Positions 7,695 through 14,817 are shown, counted from the first letter of the stretch. The stretch: 17,066 bases of DNA from Bacteroidota bacterium (GCA_947462865.1 CANHRW010000021.1:1-17066), one strand, 5' to 3'. Numbers and translations are program-made. Notes: generated by a model not told the origin, from the sequence alone.

Positions 7695-8636
7695 ATGACG
7701 AAAGTATCTGTTATTGGCGCCGGAGCGGTTGGAGCTACAACTGCCGATGTTATCGCTTACAGGGAATTGGCCGATGAGGTCGTTTTATTAGACGTAAAAG
7801 AAGGTTTTGCTGAAGGTAAGGCTTTGGATATTTACCAAACTACCTCTTTGTTGGGTATGAAAACCCGTATTACAGGTACTACAAATGATTACAGCAAAAC
7901 TGCGGGTTCAGATGTAGTAGTTATAACTTCAGGAATTCCAAGAAAGCCTGGAATGACCAGAGAAGAACTCATTGGTACCAATGCAAATATTGTAAAGTCA
8001 GTTGCTGAAAATGTACTGAAGCATTCTCCAAATGCAATCATTGTTGTGGTTTCTAATCCAATGGATACGATGACTTACCTAGCTTTAAAAGCTACTGGCT
8101 TACCTCAGAACAGAATTATTGGAATGGGTGGATTGTTGGATAGTGCAAGGTTTAAAGGATATTTAGGTTTAGCAATGAACGCACCAACTGCTGATATTCA
8201 TGCTACTGTAATTGGTGGACATGGAGATACAACCATGATTCCACTTACCAGATTGGCAGCTTTAAATGGGGTGCCTGTTTCCTCTTATTTGAGTGCTGAT
8301 CAGTTGAAAGAAATCAGTGATGCTACAATGGTTGGTGGTGCTACGCTTACCAAGTTATTAGGAACTTCTGCTTGGTATGCTCCAGGTGCAGCGTCAGCAT
8401 TATTGGTAGAGAGCATTGTACGTGATCAAAAAAGAATCATGCCTTGCTGTGTTCATTTAAATGGCGAATACGGCCAATCGGATATTTGCTTGGGTGTTCC
8501 TGTTACCATAGGTAAAAACGGTTGGGAGAAGATTGTAGACTATAACTTAAATGCTGCCGAACAAGAAGCATTTGCTAAAAGTGCAGACGCAGTTCGCAAC
8601 ATGAACAATGTGTTGAAAGAAATTGGGGTGTTGTAA
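7695..8636 (+). CDS. mdh: Malate dehydrogenase (NAD-dependent, LDH-type)
   Basis: This 313-residue soluble enzyme interconverts malate and oxaloacetate with NAD+/NADH in the TCA cycle. The Rossmann glycine motif GAGAVG is at residues 8-13, with the NAD-ribose acidic residue D33 in LLDVKEG. Substrate specificity is set by R83 and R89 in the mobile loop (IPRKPGMTREE); Arg at this first position favours malate where lactate dehydrogenases have Gln. D149 and R152 are in GLLDSARF, and the catalytic proton-relay His176 is in GGHGDTT. The length matches the LDH-like MDH group, and the ATG is preceded by an A/T-rich leader. It is transcribed divergently from gldA across a 200-base gap and ends 13 bases before a strong bidirectional hairpin. 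It appears monocistronic. Confidence 0.95.
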   Translation: MTKVSVIGAGAVGATTADVIAYRELADEVVLLDVKEGFAEGKALDIYQTTSLLGMKTRITGTTNDYSKTAGSDVVVITSGIPRKPGMTREELIGTNANIVKSVAENVLKHSPNAIIVVVSNPMDTMTYLALKATGLPQNRIIGMGGLLDSARFKGYLGLAMNAPTADIHATVIGGHGDTTMIPLTRLAALNGVPVSSYLSADQLKEISDATMVGGATLTKLLGTSAWYAPGAASALLVESIVRDQKRIMPCCVHLNGEYGQSDICLGVPVTIGKNGWEKIVDYNLNAAEQEAFAKSADAVRNMNNVLKEIGVL

Positions 8637-8649
8637 GTCAAACACTCTG

Positions 8650-8698
8650 TCATAAAAGAGAAGGCCCGCAGCTTTGCTGCGGGCCTTCTCTTTTATGA
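8650..8698. terminator. Strong bidirectional terminator between mdh and scoB
   Basis: The two arms (8650-8672 and 8676-8698) are perfect complements of 23 bp around a TTT loop. The core is GC-rich (GGCCCGCAGC) and the outer part A/T-rich, giving an A tract before and a T tract after the core in either direction (AAAAGAGAAGG / CCTTCTCTTTT). It lies between convergent mdh and scoB and fits a terminator serving both. The scoB stop codon (8693-8695) lies inside the right arm. Confidence 0.92.
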
Positions 8699-9346
8699 TT
8701 CCATTTCAGGTATATCGCCTTCTACTACAAGTCTTCCGGCAGTTTTTTCTTTAATATATTCTACACTTATACCAGGAGCTCTTTCTAATAAAACAAAACC
8801 GCGTTGGTCAATATCAAAAACGCCCAATTCAGTGACTACTTTTTTGACACAACCAAGTCCAGTAATTGGTAAAGTACAAGCTGGCAGTAATTTAGATTCT
8901 CTAGCTTTGTTCACATGCTGCATGGCTACTATAATATGTTTTGCTGAAGCAACCAAGTCCATAGCGCCACCCATGCCCTTAACCATTTTTCCTGGTATCT
9001 TCCAATTGGCAATGTCACCATTGTCTGCAACTTCCATAGCCCCCAAAACTGTTAGGTCAACCCTGCCACTTCTAATCATGCCAAAACTCATAGCTGAGTC
9101 AAAAAATGATGAACCTTTTAAGGTAGTAACTGTTTGCTTACCCGCATTGATTAAATCTGGGTCTTCTTCTCCTTCAAACGGAAATGGGCCAATGCCCAAT
9201 AAGCCATTTTCTGACTGTAATATGACTTCTATTCCTTCAGGAACATAGTTGGCAACCAATGTAGGAATTCCTATTCCTAGATTTACATAATATCCGTCTT
9301 TTAGTTCTTTTGCAATTCTCCTTGCAATTCCAAATTTATCAAGCAT
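8693..9346 (-). CDS. scoB: 3-oxoacid CoA-transferase subunit B (SCOT/AtoA type)
   Basis: This 217-residue protein is the beta subunit of a class I CoA transferase, which moves CoA between succinyl-CoA (or acetyl-CoA) and acetoacetate or another short 3-oxo acid. The catalytic glutamate is E46 in LQSENGLLG, which forms the gamma-glutamyl-CoA thioester. Other family stretches are NLGIGIPT (22-29), GAMEVADNGDIANW and KGMGGAMDLV. Full length for the subunit. The active enzyme needs a subunit A (about 230 residues, GGFG-containing), which is not in this window; the upstream gene is the AlkB-like monooxygenase, 18 bases away and co-directional, so the two are probably co-transcribed. The last codons and the stop lie in the stem of the terminator hairpin. 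A role in ketone-body or short-chain fatty-acid use is a family inference. Confidence 0.93.
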   Translation of the reverse strand: MLDKFGIARRIAKELKDGYYVNLGIGIPTLVANYVPEGIEVILQSENGLLGIGPFPFEGEEDPDLINAGKQTVTTLKGSSFFDSAMSFGMIRSGRVDLTVLGAMEVADNGDIANWKIPGKMVKGMGGAMDLVASAKHIIVAMQHVNKARESKLLPACTLPITGLGCVKKVVTELGVFDIDQRGFVLLERAPGISVEYIKEKTAGRLVVEGDIPEMES

Positions 9347-9364
9347 GTTACAAAGGTATTCATT

Positions 9365-10354
9365 TTAGACTTTACTTATTCTTGGGTGTATGACTTTATA
9401 CCACAAGGGCGGTATTGCGGCAATAAAAAACAAACCAGCATAACCTGCAGGCAATTTATTTCCCTGTGAATAAGCATTTAAAGTGTGGTAAGGTTTAGAT
9501 GCATAATAATGGTGATCGGCATGTCGGCTTAGGTCTACCAATACAAACCTACTCACCAATTTATCAGAATCCCAGCTATGCATTTCAGTACATCTTTCAT
9601 TGTTTTTTCTGTTTAATCCGTAATGTTCAATGTAATTCACATATTCCAATAAAAACGCTGCTGTTAATGAATGTATCAGCCATGCCAAAACTCCACCAAT
9701 ACCAAGTATGCTGAACAAGACAATTAACCAAACAATTTGTAAAGTTATCTGTAATAAAATGGCATTAACAGTTTTGTCTTGTTTTTGTTCCAATTGATAA
9801 GAATCCATAAGTTGGCCAATCACGGATCGTATAAAAAAGGCGTATAAATTTTCATTCATTTTGGCTGATGAAGGGTCTTTTTCAGTGCCAACCCATTTGT
9901 GATGAATTTTTAAATGAGCGGTATAAAAGTATACATTGCCCGCACTAAAGAGTAAAAAAAGCCCCAATGATTTTTTAATTTTATTTTTTCTATGTATCAA
10001 CTCATGTGCAACAACAATTGCCGAAGTACCCGCTTGCACACCTGTGCTTAATGAAGCTAAAACGATATCCCACCCAGCAATGGTTTCATTCAAGATACTT
10101 TTTAACAAGACAAAAACGCAGGCTATTTGAAGTGGTACGTGTAACCACAAAACAAATTCAGGGTAGGTAGCTTCTGCTGCACTGTGTAAGTTCGACTCAT
10201 TTGAGGGCAGTAGCCATTCTAGAATACCTAAAAAGAGCAATGAAAACAATAGGTTGGCTCCACAAAACCAGCCTCCTAGCTCAATTCCAGCAATACAGAT
10301 CAATCCTGGGCTTAAGCTTAACAAATACAATACATTCCGTAGTTGTGCGTTCAT
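9365..10354 (-). CDS. AlkB-like membrane diiron monooxygenase (alkane 1-monooxygenase family)
   Basis: The protein is 329 residues from the ATG at 10354 (MNAQLRNVLYLL). A longer in-frame reading to 10516 would run into the divergent gene and adds no family-like sequence. It has about six hydrophobic segments and the histidine clusters of the AlkB branch of the integral-membrane fatty-acid desaturase/hydroxylase superfamily: HELIHRK (H117), HLKIHH followed by KDPSSA (H147, H151, H152), NYIEHYGLNR (H244) and LSRHADHHYY (H278, H281, H282). These bind two irons, and electrons would come from rubredoxin or a ferredoxin. NYxEHYGL is diagnostic of AlkB-type hydroxylases rather than acyl desaturases. 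The protein is shorter than classical AlkB (about 400). The actual substrate (alkane, fatty acid or other lipid) cannot be read. It shares a likely transcript with scoB. Confidence 0.85.
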   Translation of the reverse strand: MNAQLRNVLYLLSLSPGLICIAGIELGGWFCGANLLFSLLFLGILEWLLPSNESNLHSAAEATYPEFVLWLHVPLQIACVFVLLKSILNETIAGWDIVLASLSTGVQAGTSAIVVAHELIHRKNKIKKSLGLFLLFSAGNVYFYTAHLKIHHKWVGTEKDPSSAKMNENLYAFFIRSVIGQLMDSYQLEQKQDKTVNAILLQITLQIVWLIVLFSILGIGGVLAWLIHSLTAAFLLEYVNYIEHYGLNRKNNERCTEMHSWDSDKLVSRFVLVDLSRHADHHYYASKPYHTLNAYSQGNKLPAGYAGLFFIAAIPPLWYKVIHPRISKV

Positions 10355-10417
10355 CCTATAAAAATCTAAAAAAGCAATCGTTAAAACAATAAAATCGCAC
10401 CTAAATTCATGAATAAA

Positions 10418-10447
10418 TTTGATTTTTGAGGTTTTATTATAAATTCG
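10418..10447 (+). promoter_or_regulatory. Possible promoter of the WG-repeat/protease operon
   Basis: TTTG (10418-10421) is followed after 18 bases by TAAATTCG (10440-10447), one mismatch from TAnnTTTG. The gene start at 10455 lies only 7 bases beyond the -7 element, so the transcript would be leaderless or nearly so. The sequence is AT-rich, hence the modest confidence. Confidence 0.4.
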
Positions 10448-10454
10448 CCTCTTT

Positions 10455-10883
10455 ATGAAAGGCTTATCAATCTTAATATTAGGGTTACTGTTAACAGTTA
10501 CAATATCGAATGCCAATGCTCAAAAAAGGGTAGGAGGTAAGTTACTCAAAGGGTATGATGTAATTTATCCGTTTAAAAATGGCAAGGCAAAAGTGGTAAA
10601 GGCAGGTAAAATAGGATACATTGATCCTACTGGTGAAGAAATTATTAAGCCGGAATTTGACAATATCATGCCATTTGAAAAGGGGATTGCAAGGGTTGAG
10701 GTTGGCTTTTTGGTTGGATTAATCAACGAACAAGGAGAACTACTTTTGGAGCCGATTTATGAATCTATTTCAAACAAAAGAGACAATATTTTTGTGTTAT
10801 CAAGAAAAGGGAAAAAAGGCCTCGTAAAAATTACTGGACCAAGTCCTGACTTAGTAGAATACATTGTAGATATCAGAGACTAA
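10455..10883 (+). CDS. Secreted WG-repeat protein
   Basis: The protein has 142 residues. Residues 1-22 form a signal peptide (MKG, a hydrophobic core, then SNANA before QK). About two WG-type repeats follow. Residues 36-70 include FKNGKAKVVKAGKIGYID, with EEIIKPEFDNI completing the unit, and residues 71-104 include FEKGIARVEVGFLVGLINEQG and LEPIYESI. WG repeats form small beta units; the family is widespread in secreted Bacteroidota proteins and no general function is known to me. The C-terminal 35 residues are degenerate repeat. Divergent from the AlkB-like gene across 100 bases. The S8 protease gene begins 35 bases downstream on the same strand, so the two may be co-expressed. Confidence 0.85.
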   Translation: MKGLSILILGLLLTVTISNANAQKRVGGKLLKGYDVIYPFKNGKAKVVKAGKIGYIDPTGEEIIKPEFDNIMPFEKGIARVEVGFLVGLINEQGELLLEPIYESISNKRDNIFVLSRKGKKGLVKITGPSPDLVEYIVDIRD

Positions 10884-10918
10884 TACTTTTGCTTTTTATT
10901 CAATTTACCTATCCAACC

Positions 10919-12493
10919 ATGCGCATACTATTAACAGCTTTTATTGCTTTATCGTTTTCTTATTTTTCATTTGGCCAGAAAATGGCACCTGCCAATTGGC
11001 ACCATTTGGATCCTAAATCAGACAAAATTTGGGGTATTTCAACCGAGAAAGCCACTAAAGAATTGTTACAGAACAAAAAAGCAGTTGCTGTGACAGTTGC
11101 TGTCATTGATGGGGGAACAGATACCAATCACGAAGATCTAACTTCACAATTGTGGATCAATCCAAAAGAAATTTCAAATAACCAGATAGACGACGATGGC
11201 AATGGATACGCAGATGATACGTATGGCTGGAATTTCATTGGGGGTAAAAATGAAAATATAGACATAGATACCTATGAAAGTGTTCGTATGTATGTAAAGT
11301 TAAAACCTATGTACGATAGTTTAGTTCGGTTGCAACAAGCTGATACTATTTTGTTTCGTCAATTTGAAGCAGTAAAAAAGCATTACGAATCTACCTATAA
11401 AAAGTACAAAAATACAGCTGTGTCTTATAGTCAAATTATGCAAAGAATGGACTCTATTCGATCAGTTTTAGGTACAGAAGATCCAAATATAGATCAAATC
11501 AAATCCATTAAAAATACAAACAGAATGGACTTTTTTGCTAAAATGTTTTTGAAAGAAATTGCAAAAACCGGAGGTGCCAAAAATTCTCCAGTTCAAAAAC
11601 AACTTAGTGAAGCCAAAAACAGCTTAGATAAATCAGTTAATTTCCAATTAAATACTTCATTTAATCCAAGAACGATAGTTGGAGACAATGATGATGACAA
11701 CACCAGCCCATTTTATGGGAACAATAAAGTGCAAGGTCCAGGCCCAGAACATGGTACGCATGTAGCGGGTATTATTGGGGCTAATGCAGGCAATGAAATT
11801 GGGGTGAAAGGGGTCTGCCCACAGGCTAAAATTATGACTTTGAGAGCAGTTCCTGATGGAGATGAGAGAGACAAAGACATCGCAAATGCAATTAGGTATG
11901 CAGTTGACAATGGAGCTAAAGTCATTAATATGAGTTTTGGTAAATCATTTTCTCCACACAAAAACTGGATAGATGAAGCCGTTCAATATGCCGGATCAAA
12001 AGATGTTTTATTGGTACATGCAGCTGGGAACGATGCTAAAAATCTAGAATTCAATGACAATTTCCCAACCCCATATTTAGAAGGTAGTCATCAATCTGTT
12101 AATAATTGGATAGAAGTAGGTGCATCTTCTTGGAAGAAAGGCAAAGAATTAACAGCCAGTTTTTCTAATTACGGAAAAAATAAAGTAGATGTATTTGCAC
12201 CAGGTGAAGACATCTTGTCAACAATGCCAGGCAACAAGTACGAAGAAATGAGTGGTACCAGTATGGCTTCTCCTGTAGTTGCAGGCTTAGCCGCTTTAAT
12301 CAGGTCATATTATCCAAGTTTAACCGCAGTTCAGGTAAAAGACATCATTTTAAAATCAGCAGTAGTTTATAACAAAAAGGTTAAAATACCTGGTACCAAG
12401 AAGAAAGCAAAATTGAGTGAATTGTGTAAAACAGGAGCTGTGGTAAATGCGTATGAAGCCATTTTGTTGGCCAACCAATATGCAGGACAATAA
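10919..12493 (+). CDS. Secreted subtilisin-like serine protease (peptidase S8)
   Basis: The protein is 524 residues from the ATG at 10919. The upstream TTG at 10889 adds ten residues ahead of the signal peptide (MRILLTAFIALSFSYFSFGQ), so I reject it. The triad is complete: D64 in VAVIDGGTDTNHEDL, H278 in PEHGTHVAG and S448 in GTSMASP; N371 in HAAGND is the oxyanion-hole Asn. A calcium-site-like run, DDDGNGYADD, lies at about residues 91-100. Between Asp and His there are about 214 residues, far more than in subtilisin; much of it (about 125-245) is helical and charged, possibly coiled coil. No propeptide is obvious, and no type IX secretion C-terminal domain is seen, so it is probably periplasmic or exported another way. 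It sits between the WG-repeat gene and a tiny membrane-protein gene 3 bases downstream. Confidence 0.92.
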   Translation: MRILLTAFIALSFSYFSFGQKMAPANWHHLDPKSDKIWGISTEKATKELLQNKKAVAVTVAVIDGGTDTNHEDLTSQLWINPKEISNNQIDDDGNGYADDTYGWNFIGGKNENIDIDTYESVRMYVKLKPMYDSLVRLQQADTILFRQFEAVKKHYESTYKKYKNTAVSYSQIMQRMDSIRSVLGTEDPNIDQIKSIKNTNRMDFFAKMFLKEIAKTGGAKNSPVQKQLSEAKNSLDKSVNFQLNTSFNPRTIVGDNDDDNTSPFYGNNKVQGPGPEHGTHVAGIIGANAGNEIGVKGVCPQAKIMTLRAVPDGDERDKDIANAIRYAVDNGAKVINMSFGKSFSPHKNWIDEAVQYAGSKDVLLVHAAGNDAKNLEFNDNFPTPYLEGSHQSVNNWIEVGASSWKKGKELTASFSNYGKNKVDVFAPGEDILSTMPGNKYEEMSGTSMASPVVAGLAALIRSYYPSLTAVQVKDIILKSAVVYNKKVKIPGTKKKAKLSELCKTGAVVNAYEAILLANQYAGQ

Positions 12494-12496
12494 ACC

Positions 12497-12682
12497 ATGT
12501 TTAAGCTCATTTTTCCAAGGTTTATAAAAATTACGGGGTTGTATTTAACAATCAGTTGTGTACTTGCTTTTTATATTAACAATGAATCATTTTCTTGGAA
12601 CATGCTGTCAAAAATGGGTTTGAAAGCCATCTTGTTTGGCGCCATATTGGCTTTTGTTTTTGGACTCAGAAAAAAGAATTAG
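12497..12682 (+). CDS. Small two-helix membrane protein, unknown function
   Basis: This 61-residue protein starts with ATG 3 bases after the protease stop. It has two hydrophobic segments (about residues 13-27 and 41-57) separated by a polar loop (NNESFSWNMLSKMG) and ends RKKN, suggesting both termini are cytoplasmic. I do not recognise a family. The tight spacing to the protease gene, and the lack of another use for this stretch, support a real gene translated by coupling. Its TAG stop overlaps the TAA stop of the convergent gene (TTAG at 12679-12682), so no space remains for a terminator. It might modulate the neighbouring protease, which is speculation from position only. Confidence 0.6.
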   Translation: MFKLIFPRFIKITGLYLTISCVLAFYINNESFSWNMLSKMGLKAILFGAILAFVFGLRKKN

Positions 12683-14127
12683 AACCTTCTTCTGTAGCGC
12701 AACTCAAGTCCAATTGCATAAGGCCTTTGTTGTACCCAATTGTTTTCCGCAATAATTGAATTCAATGCAGCTTTGCAATTGAATTGTAATCCAAACTCGT
12801 CTCGTTGATTAACTTTATAGGTGATGCCTGGTGCTATTTTTATAAAATGAGCTGCCTTAAATTTGGGGAATGTCTCAACATTGTTAGCAATCAATAGGCC
12901 AATTCCACTTGGGTCAAGCAAATAAGCATTAACGTTATACAGCAGTCCCAATGCGTAACCAAACTGCACATCCAAACAAAAACGGGCATTTTCTTTGATT
13001 GAATAATTCAGCCAAATTGGAAATTCATTAAAAGTATATGTATTAACTCCCGAATAGTTTGACCCACTAAATAGGGTATCGTTCACAAATAAATAGGAGC
13101 TGGCCGGTTGTGAATGTATGGCAGTTGTTTGTGCGGCCTGTTTGTTAAAATTCAATTGCTGTCTAAAGTTACTGATGTTGATACCAGAGCTAAGGGTCCA
13201 TCTTTTTGCAATTTTATATTCTAATAACAGACTGGCATTCCAGTCTAAAAAAGGCGTTTCAATTTGTTTGCGAACAGCCAATTCTGTTAAATTACTTTGG
13301 TTTGAGTTGCTAAATAATTGCATACCAGTATAGCTCGCTCCAAATCCAATGACCAAGGCCCAATTGCCTACTTTCTTATCTGTTTGTTTACTGTACTTTT
13401 CTGAATTTGCAAAGAGTAATAAGCCATTCGAGTCCTTTTTAATTTCCAGCACCTTGCGGTCAGTTGGCAGCATTTCCTTTACTATTTCTACTTTAGCAAC
13501 ACTCGAATCAAGCGCATTAATTTGATTTTGAGAACCATTTTCTTTGACTATCAAATCAGTAGGTTCATAGGTATTGTTAGCTATTTTTGTGCCTGATGAC
13601 TGAATTGTAGTTTGTCCTGAAACATGCTTTTTGCCTTGAATATTAAGCTTGCTTTTATGGTAGGTTTTAGTCAATTCAATGATGGATCCTATACTTGCAG
13701 ATTTTTCTGTAGCTACTTTGTTTTGCTGAGCCGACTTTTTAAATGCCTTCAATCCAGTTTTTTTCGGAAGACTTTTATTTACTGATACAGTTTTTGCAAA
13801 AGAATCAAGGCGCTCAACCTTATTGACTTTGCTGTAATTCAAAAATTGATTCAGGCCGATAATGCATGCACTCACGCCAGTTGCCATCAAAAAGAACCAA
13901 ATCAATACGCTTTTTCTTTTCTTTTTTTGAAGCTCTTTCTCAATTTTATGCCATACTTCAGCATTTGTATTGGAGATAGAATGGCCATCAAGCTTTTGAT
14001 TGATGTAGTATTCAAATACACCATTCTCAATCAAGTTTTCTTCAATTTTGGGCCAAACAGTTTCAGCCGGCATCTCAGAGAAGCCTGATAATTTTTCACG
14101 GATATGTTGTTCAAAATTATTCTGCAT
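12679..14127 (-). CDS. Putative anti-sigma-like inner-membrane protein with C-terminal outer-membrane beta-barrel
   Basis: The protein is 482 residues from the ATG at 14127, overlapping the sigma-factor stop by 11 bases. A longer reading to 14226 lies inside the sigma gene and is rejected. Residues 5-31 and 38-66 are two copies of one motif, FExxIxxKLxGxS...AExVWxKIExxL. A KKKRK cluster precedes a single membrane helix (about 73-95), placing the N-terminus in the cytoplasm. Residues 97-255 are a polar Ser/Thr/Lys/Asn linker. Residues 256-482 alternate hydrophobic and polar residues with many aromatics and end in ELRYRRRF, with the C-terminal Phe typical of outer-membrane barrels. Bacteroidota often pair such genes with ECF sigma genes. 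A role as sigma regulator is inferred from the cytoplasmic N-terminus and position; no zinc-binding anti-sigma motif (HxxxCxxC) is present. Confidence 0.7.
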   Translation of the reverse strand: MQNNFEQHIREKLSGFSEMPAETVWPKIEENLIENGVFEYYINQKLDGHSISNTNAEVWHKIEKELQKKKRKSVLIWFFLMATGVSACIIGLNQFLNYSKVNKVERLDSFAKTVSVNKSLPKKTGLKAFKKSAQQNKVATEKSASIGSIIELTKTYHKSKLNIQGKKHVSGQTTIQSSGTKIANNTYEPTDLIVKENGSQNQINALDSSVAKVEIVKEMLPTDRKVLEIKKDSNGLLLFANSEKYSKQTDKKVGNWALVIGFGASYTGMQLFSNSNQSNLTELAVRKQIETPFLDWNASLLLEYKIAKRWTLSSGINISNFRQQLNFNKQAAQTTAIHSQPASSYLFVNDTLFSGSNYSGVNTYTFNEFPIWLNYSIKENARFCLDVQFGYALGLLYNVNAYLLDPSGIGLLIANNVETFPKFKAAHFIKIAPGITYKVNQRDEFGLQFNCKAALNSIIAENNWVQQRPYAIGLELRYRRRF

Positions 14128-14680
14128 CGGAATGGTCTCTGAATTTAAAATGATTGTGTTTAGCAAGCAGATTTTGCATGTATTGTTTTGCCCTAGCATA
14201 TTGCGATTTGCTAGTTCCAATTGCAATACCTAATTCCTCAGCAATTTCTTTATGCGAAAATCCCTCTATGGCAAATAAATTAAAAATGATTTTGTAGCCT
14301 TCAGGCATTTGTTGCACCAATTCCATGATTTCTTTAGCTGAAATACGCTCAATAATTTCCTCGTTATAAGCTACATCAATATGTTGTTGGTCTAAATCTT
14401 CTTTGAACTTACGACTTCTTTGTTTGTAATAATTAATGGCACTAAATACCATGATTCTTCTGATCCAACCTTCAAAACTGCCTTCAAATTTAAATTTGCC
14501 AATATTCTGAAAAACCTTTAAAAAAGCTTCTTGTAACATATCTTCTGCCTCGGCACGGTCTCTGGCATATCGCATACAAACGGCAAGCATTTTTCCAGCA
14601 TATTGTTCGTATAGCTGTTTCTGACTGCTCAAATTGCCTTTGATACAGCCATGAATCATTTCTTGTTCAGTTTGTCGCAT
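14117..14680 (-). CDS. ECF-type RNA polymerase sigma factor
   Basis: The protein has 187 residues. Sigma region 2 is at about 23-91 (LYEQYAGKMLAVCMRYARDRAEAEDMLQ, the '-10' recognition helix near GSFEGWIRRI, and AINYYKQ). Region 4 is at about 118-172 (QMPEGYKIIFNLFAIEGFSHKEIAEELG then GTSKSQYARAKQ, a helix-turn-helix). There is no region 1.1 or 3 and no C-terminal extension, so it is a minimal ECF factor. Its stop overlaps the start of the membrane protein gene by 11 bases, giving a two-gene unit in which the second product could hold the sigma factor at the membrane. The regulon is not known. It is divergent from groES across 176 bases. Confidence 0.93.
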   Translation of the reverse strand: MRQTEQEMIHGCIKGNLSSQKQLYEQYAGKMLAVCMRYARDRAEAEDMLQEAFLKVFQNIGKFKFEGSFEGWIRRIMVFSAINYYKQRSRKFKEDLDQQHIDVAYNEEIIERISAKEIMELVQQMPEGYKIIFNLFAIEGFSHKEIAEELGIAIGTSKSQYARAKQYMQNLLAKHNHFKFRDHSDAE

Positions 14681-14698
14681 GCATTAACATTCAATAGT

Positions 14699-14706
14699 CA
14701 AATATA
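14699..14706 (-). promoter_or_regulatory. Possible -7 promoter element for the sigma-factor operon
   Basis: On the minus strand TATATTTG (14706-14699) fits TAnnTTTG exactly, 18 bases upstream of the sigma-factor ATG. There is no convincing TTG 19-21 bases further upstream (TTTTAA instead), so the match may be chance or the promoter may be activated. Confidence 0.35.
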
Positions 14707-14783
14707 GCATTAGAAGGGTTGCATGCTTAAAATATGCCGCTTTTTCAGTTATTAGATACCTTGATTTTAAATACAGGAAAAAG

Positions 14784-14817
14784 TGTCAGCATATTTGCCT
14801 TGGCATAAAGATTGACA
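14784..14817. promoter_or_regulatory. Imperfect 34-bp dyad upstream of groES, candidate operator
   Basis: TGTCA (14784-14788) and TGACA (14813-14817) are inverted around a second inverted pair TGCC/GGCA (14796-14799 and 14802-14805) on the same axis; 11 of 17 positions are symmetrical. CATATTTG (14790-14797), one mismatch from the -7 consensus TAnnTTTG, lies inside it. The canonical CIRCE element of HrcA is not present. The dyad ends 39 bases before the groES start. Confidence 0.35.

Noticed and set aside
14677..14726. GCATGC twice (14677-14682 and 14721-14726) around the sigma-factor start as an autoregulatory repeat
   Set aside because: A six-base palindrome occurring twice, one copy across the start codon, is not enough to claim a binding site.
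14784..14817. Whether the groES upstream region holds a CIRCE (HrcA) element
   Set aside because: No TTAGCACTC-N9-GAGTGCTAA or close variant is present in 14681-14856; the dyad seen there is different.
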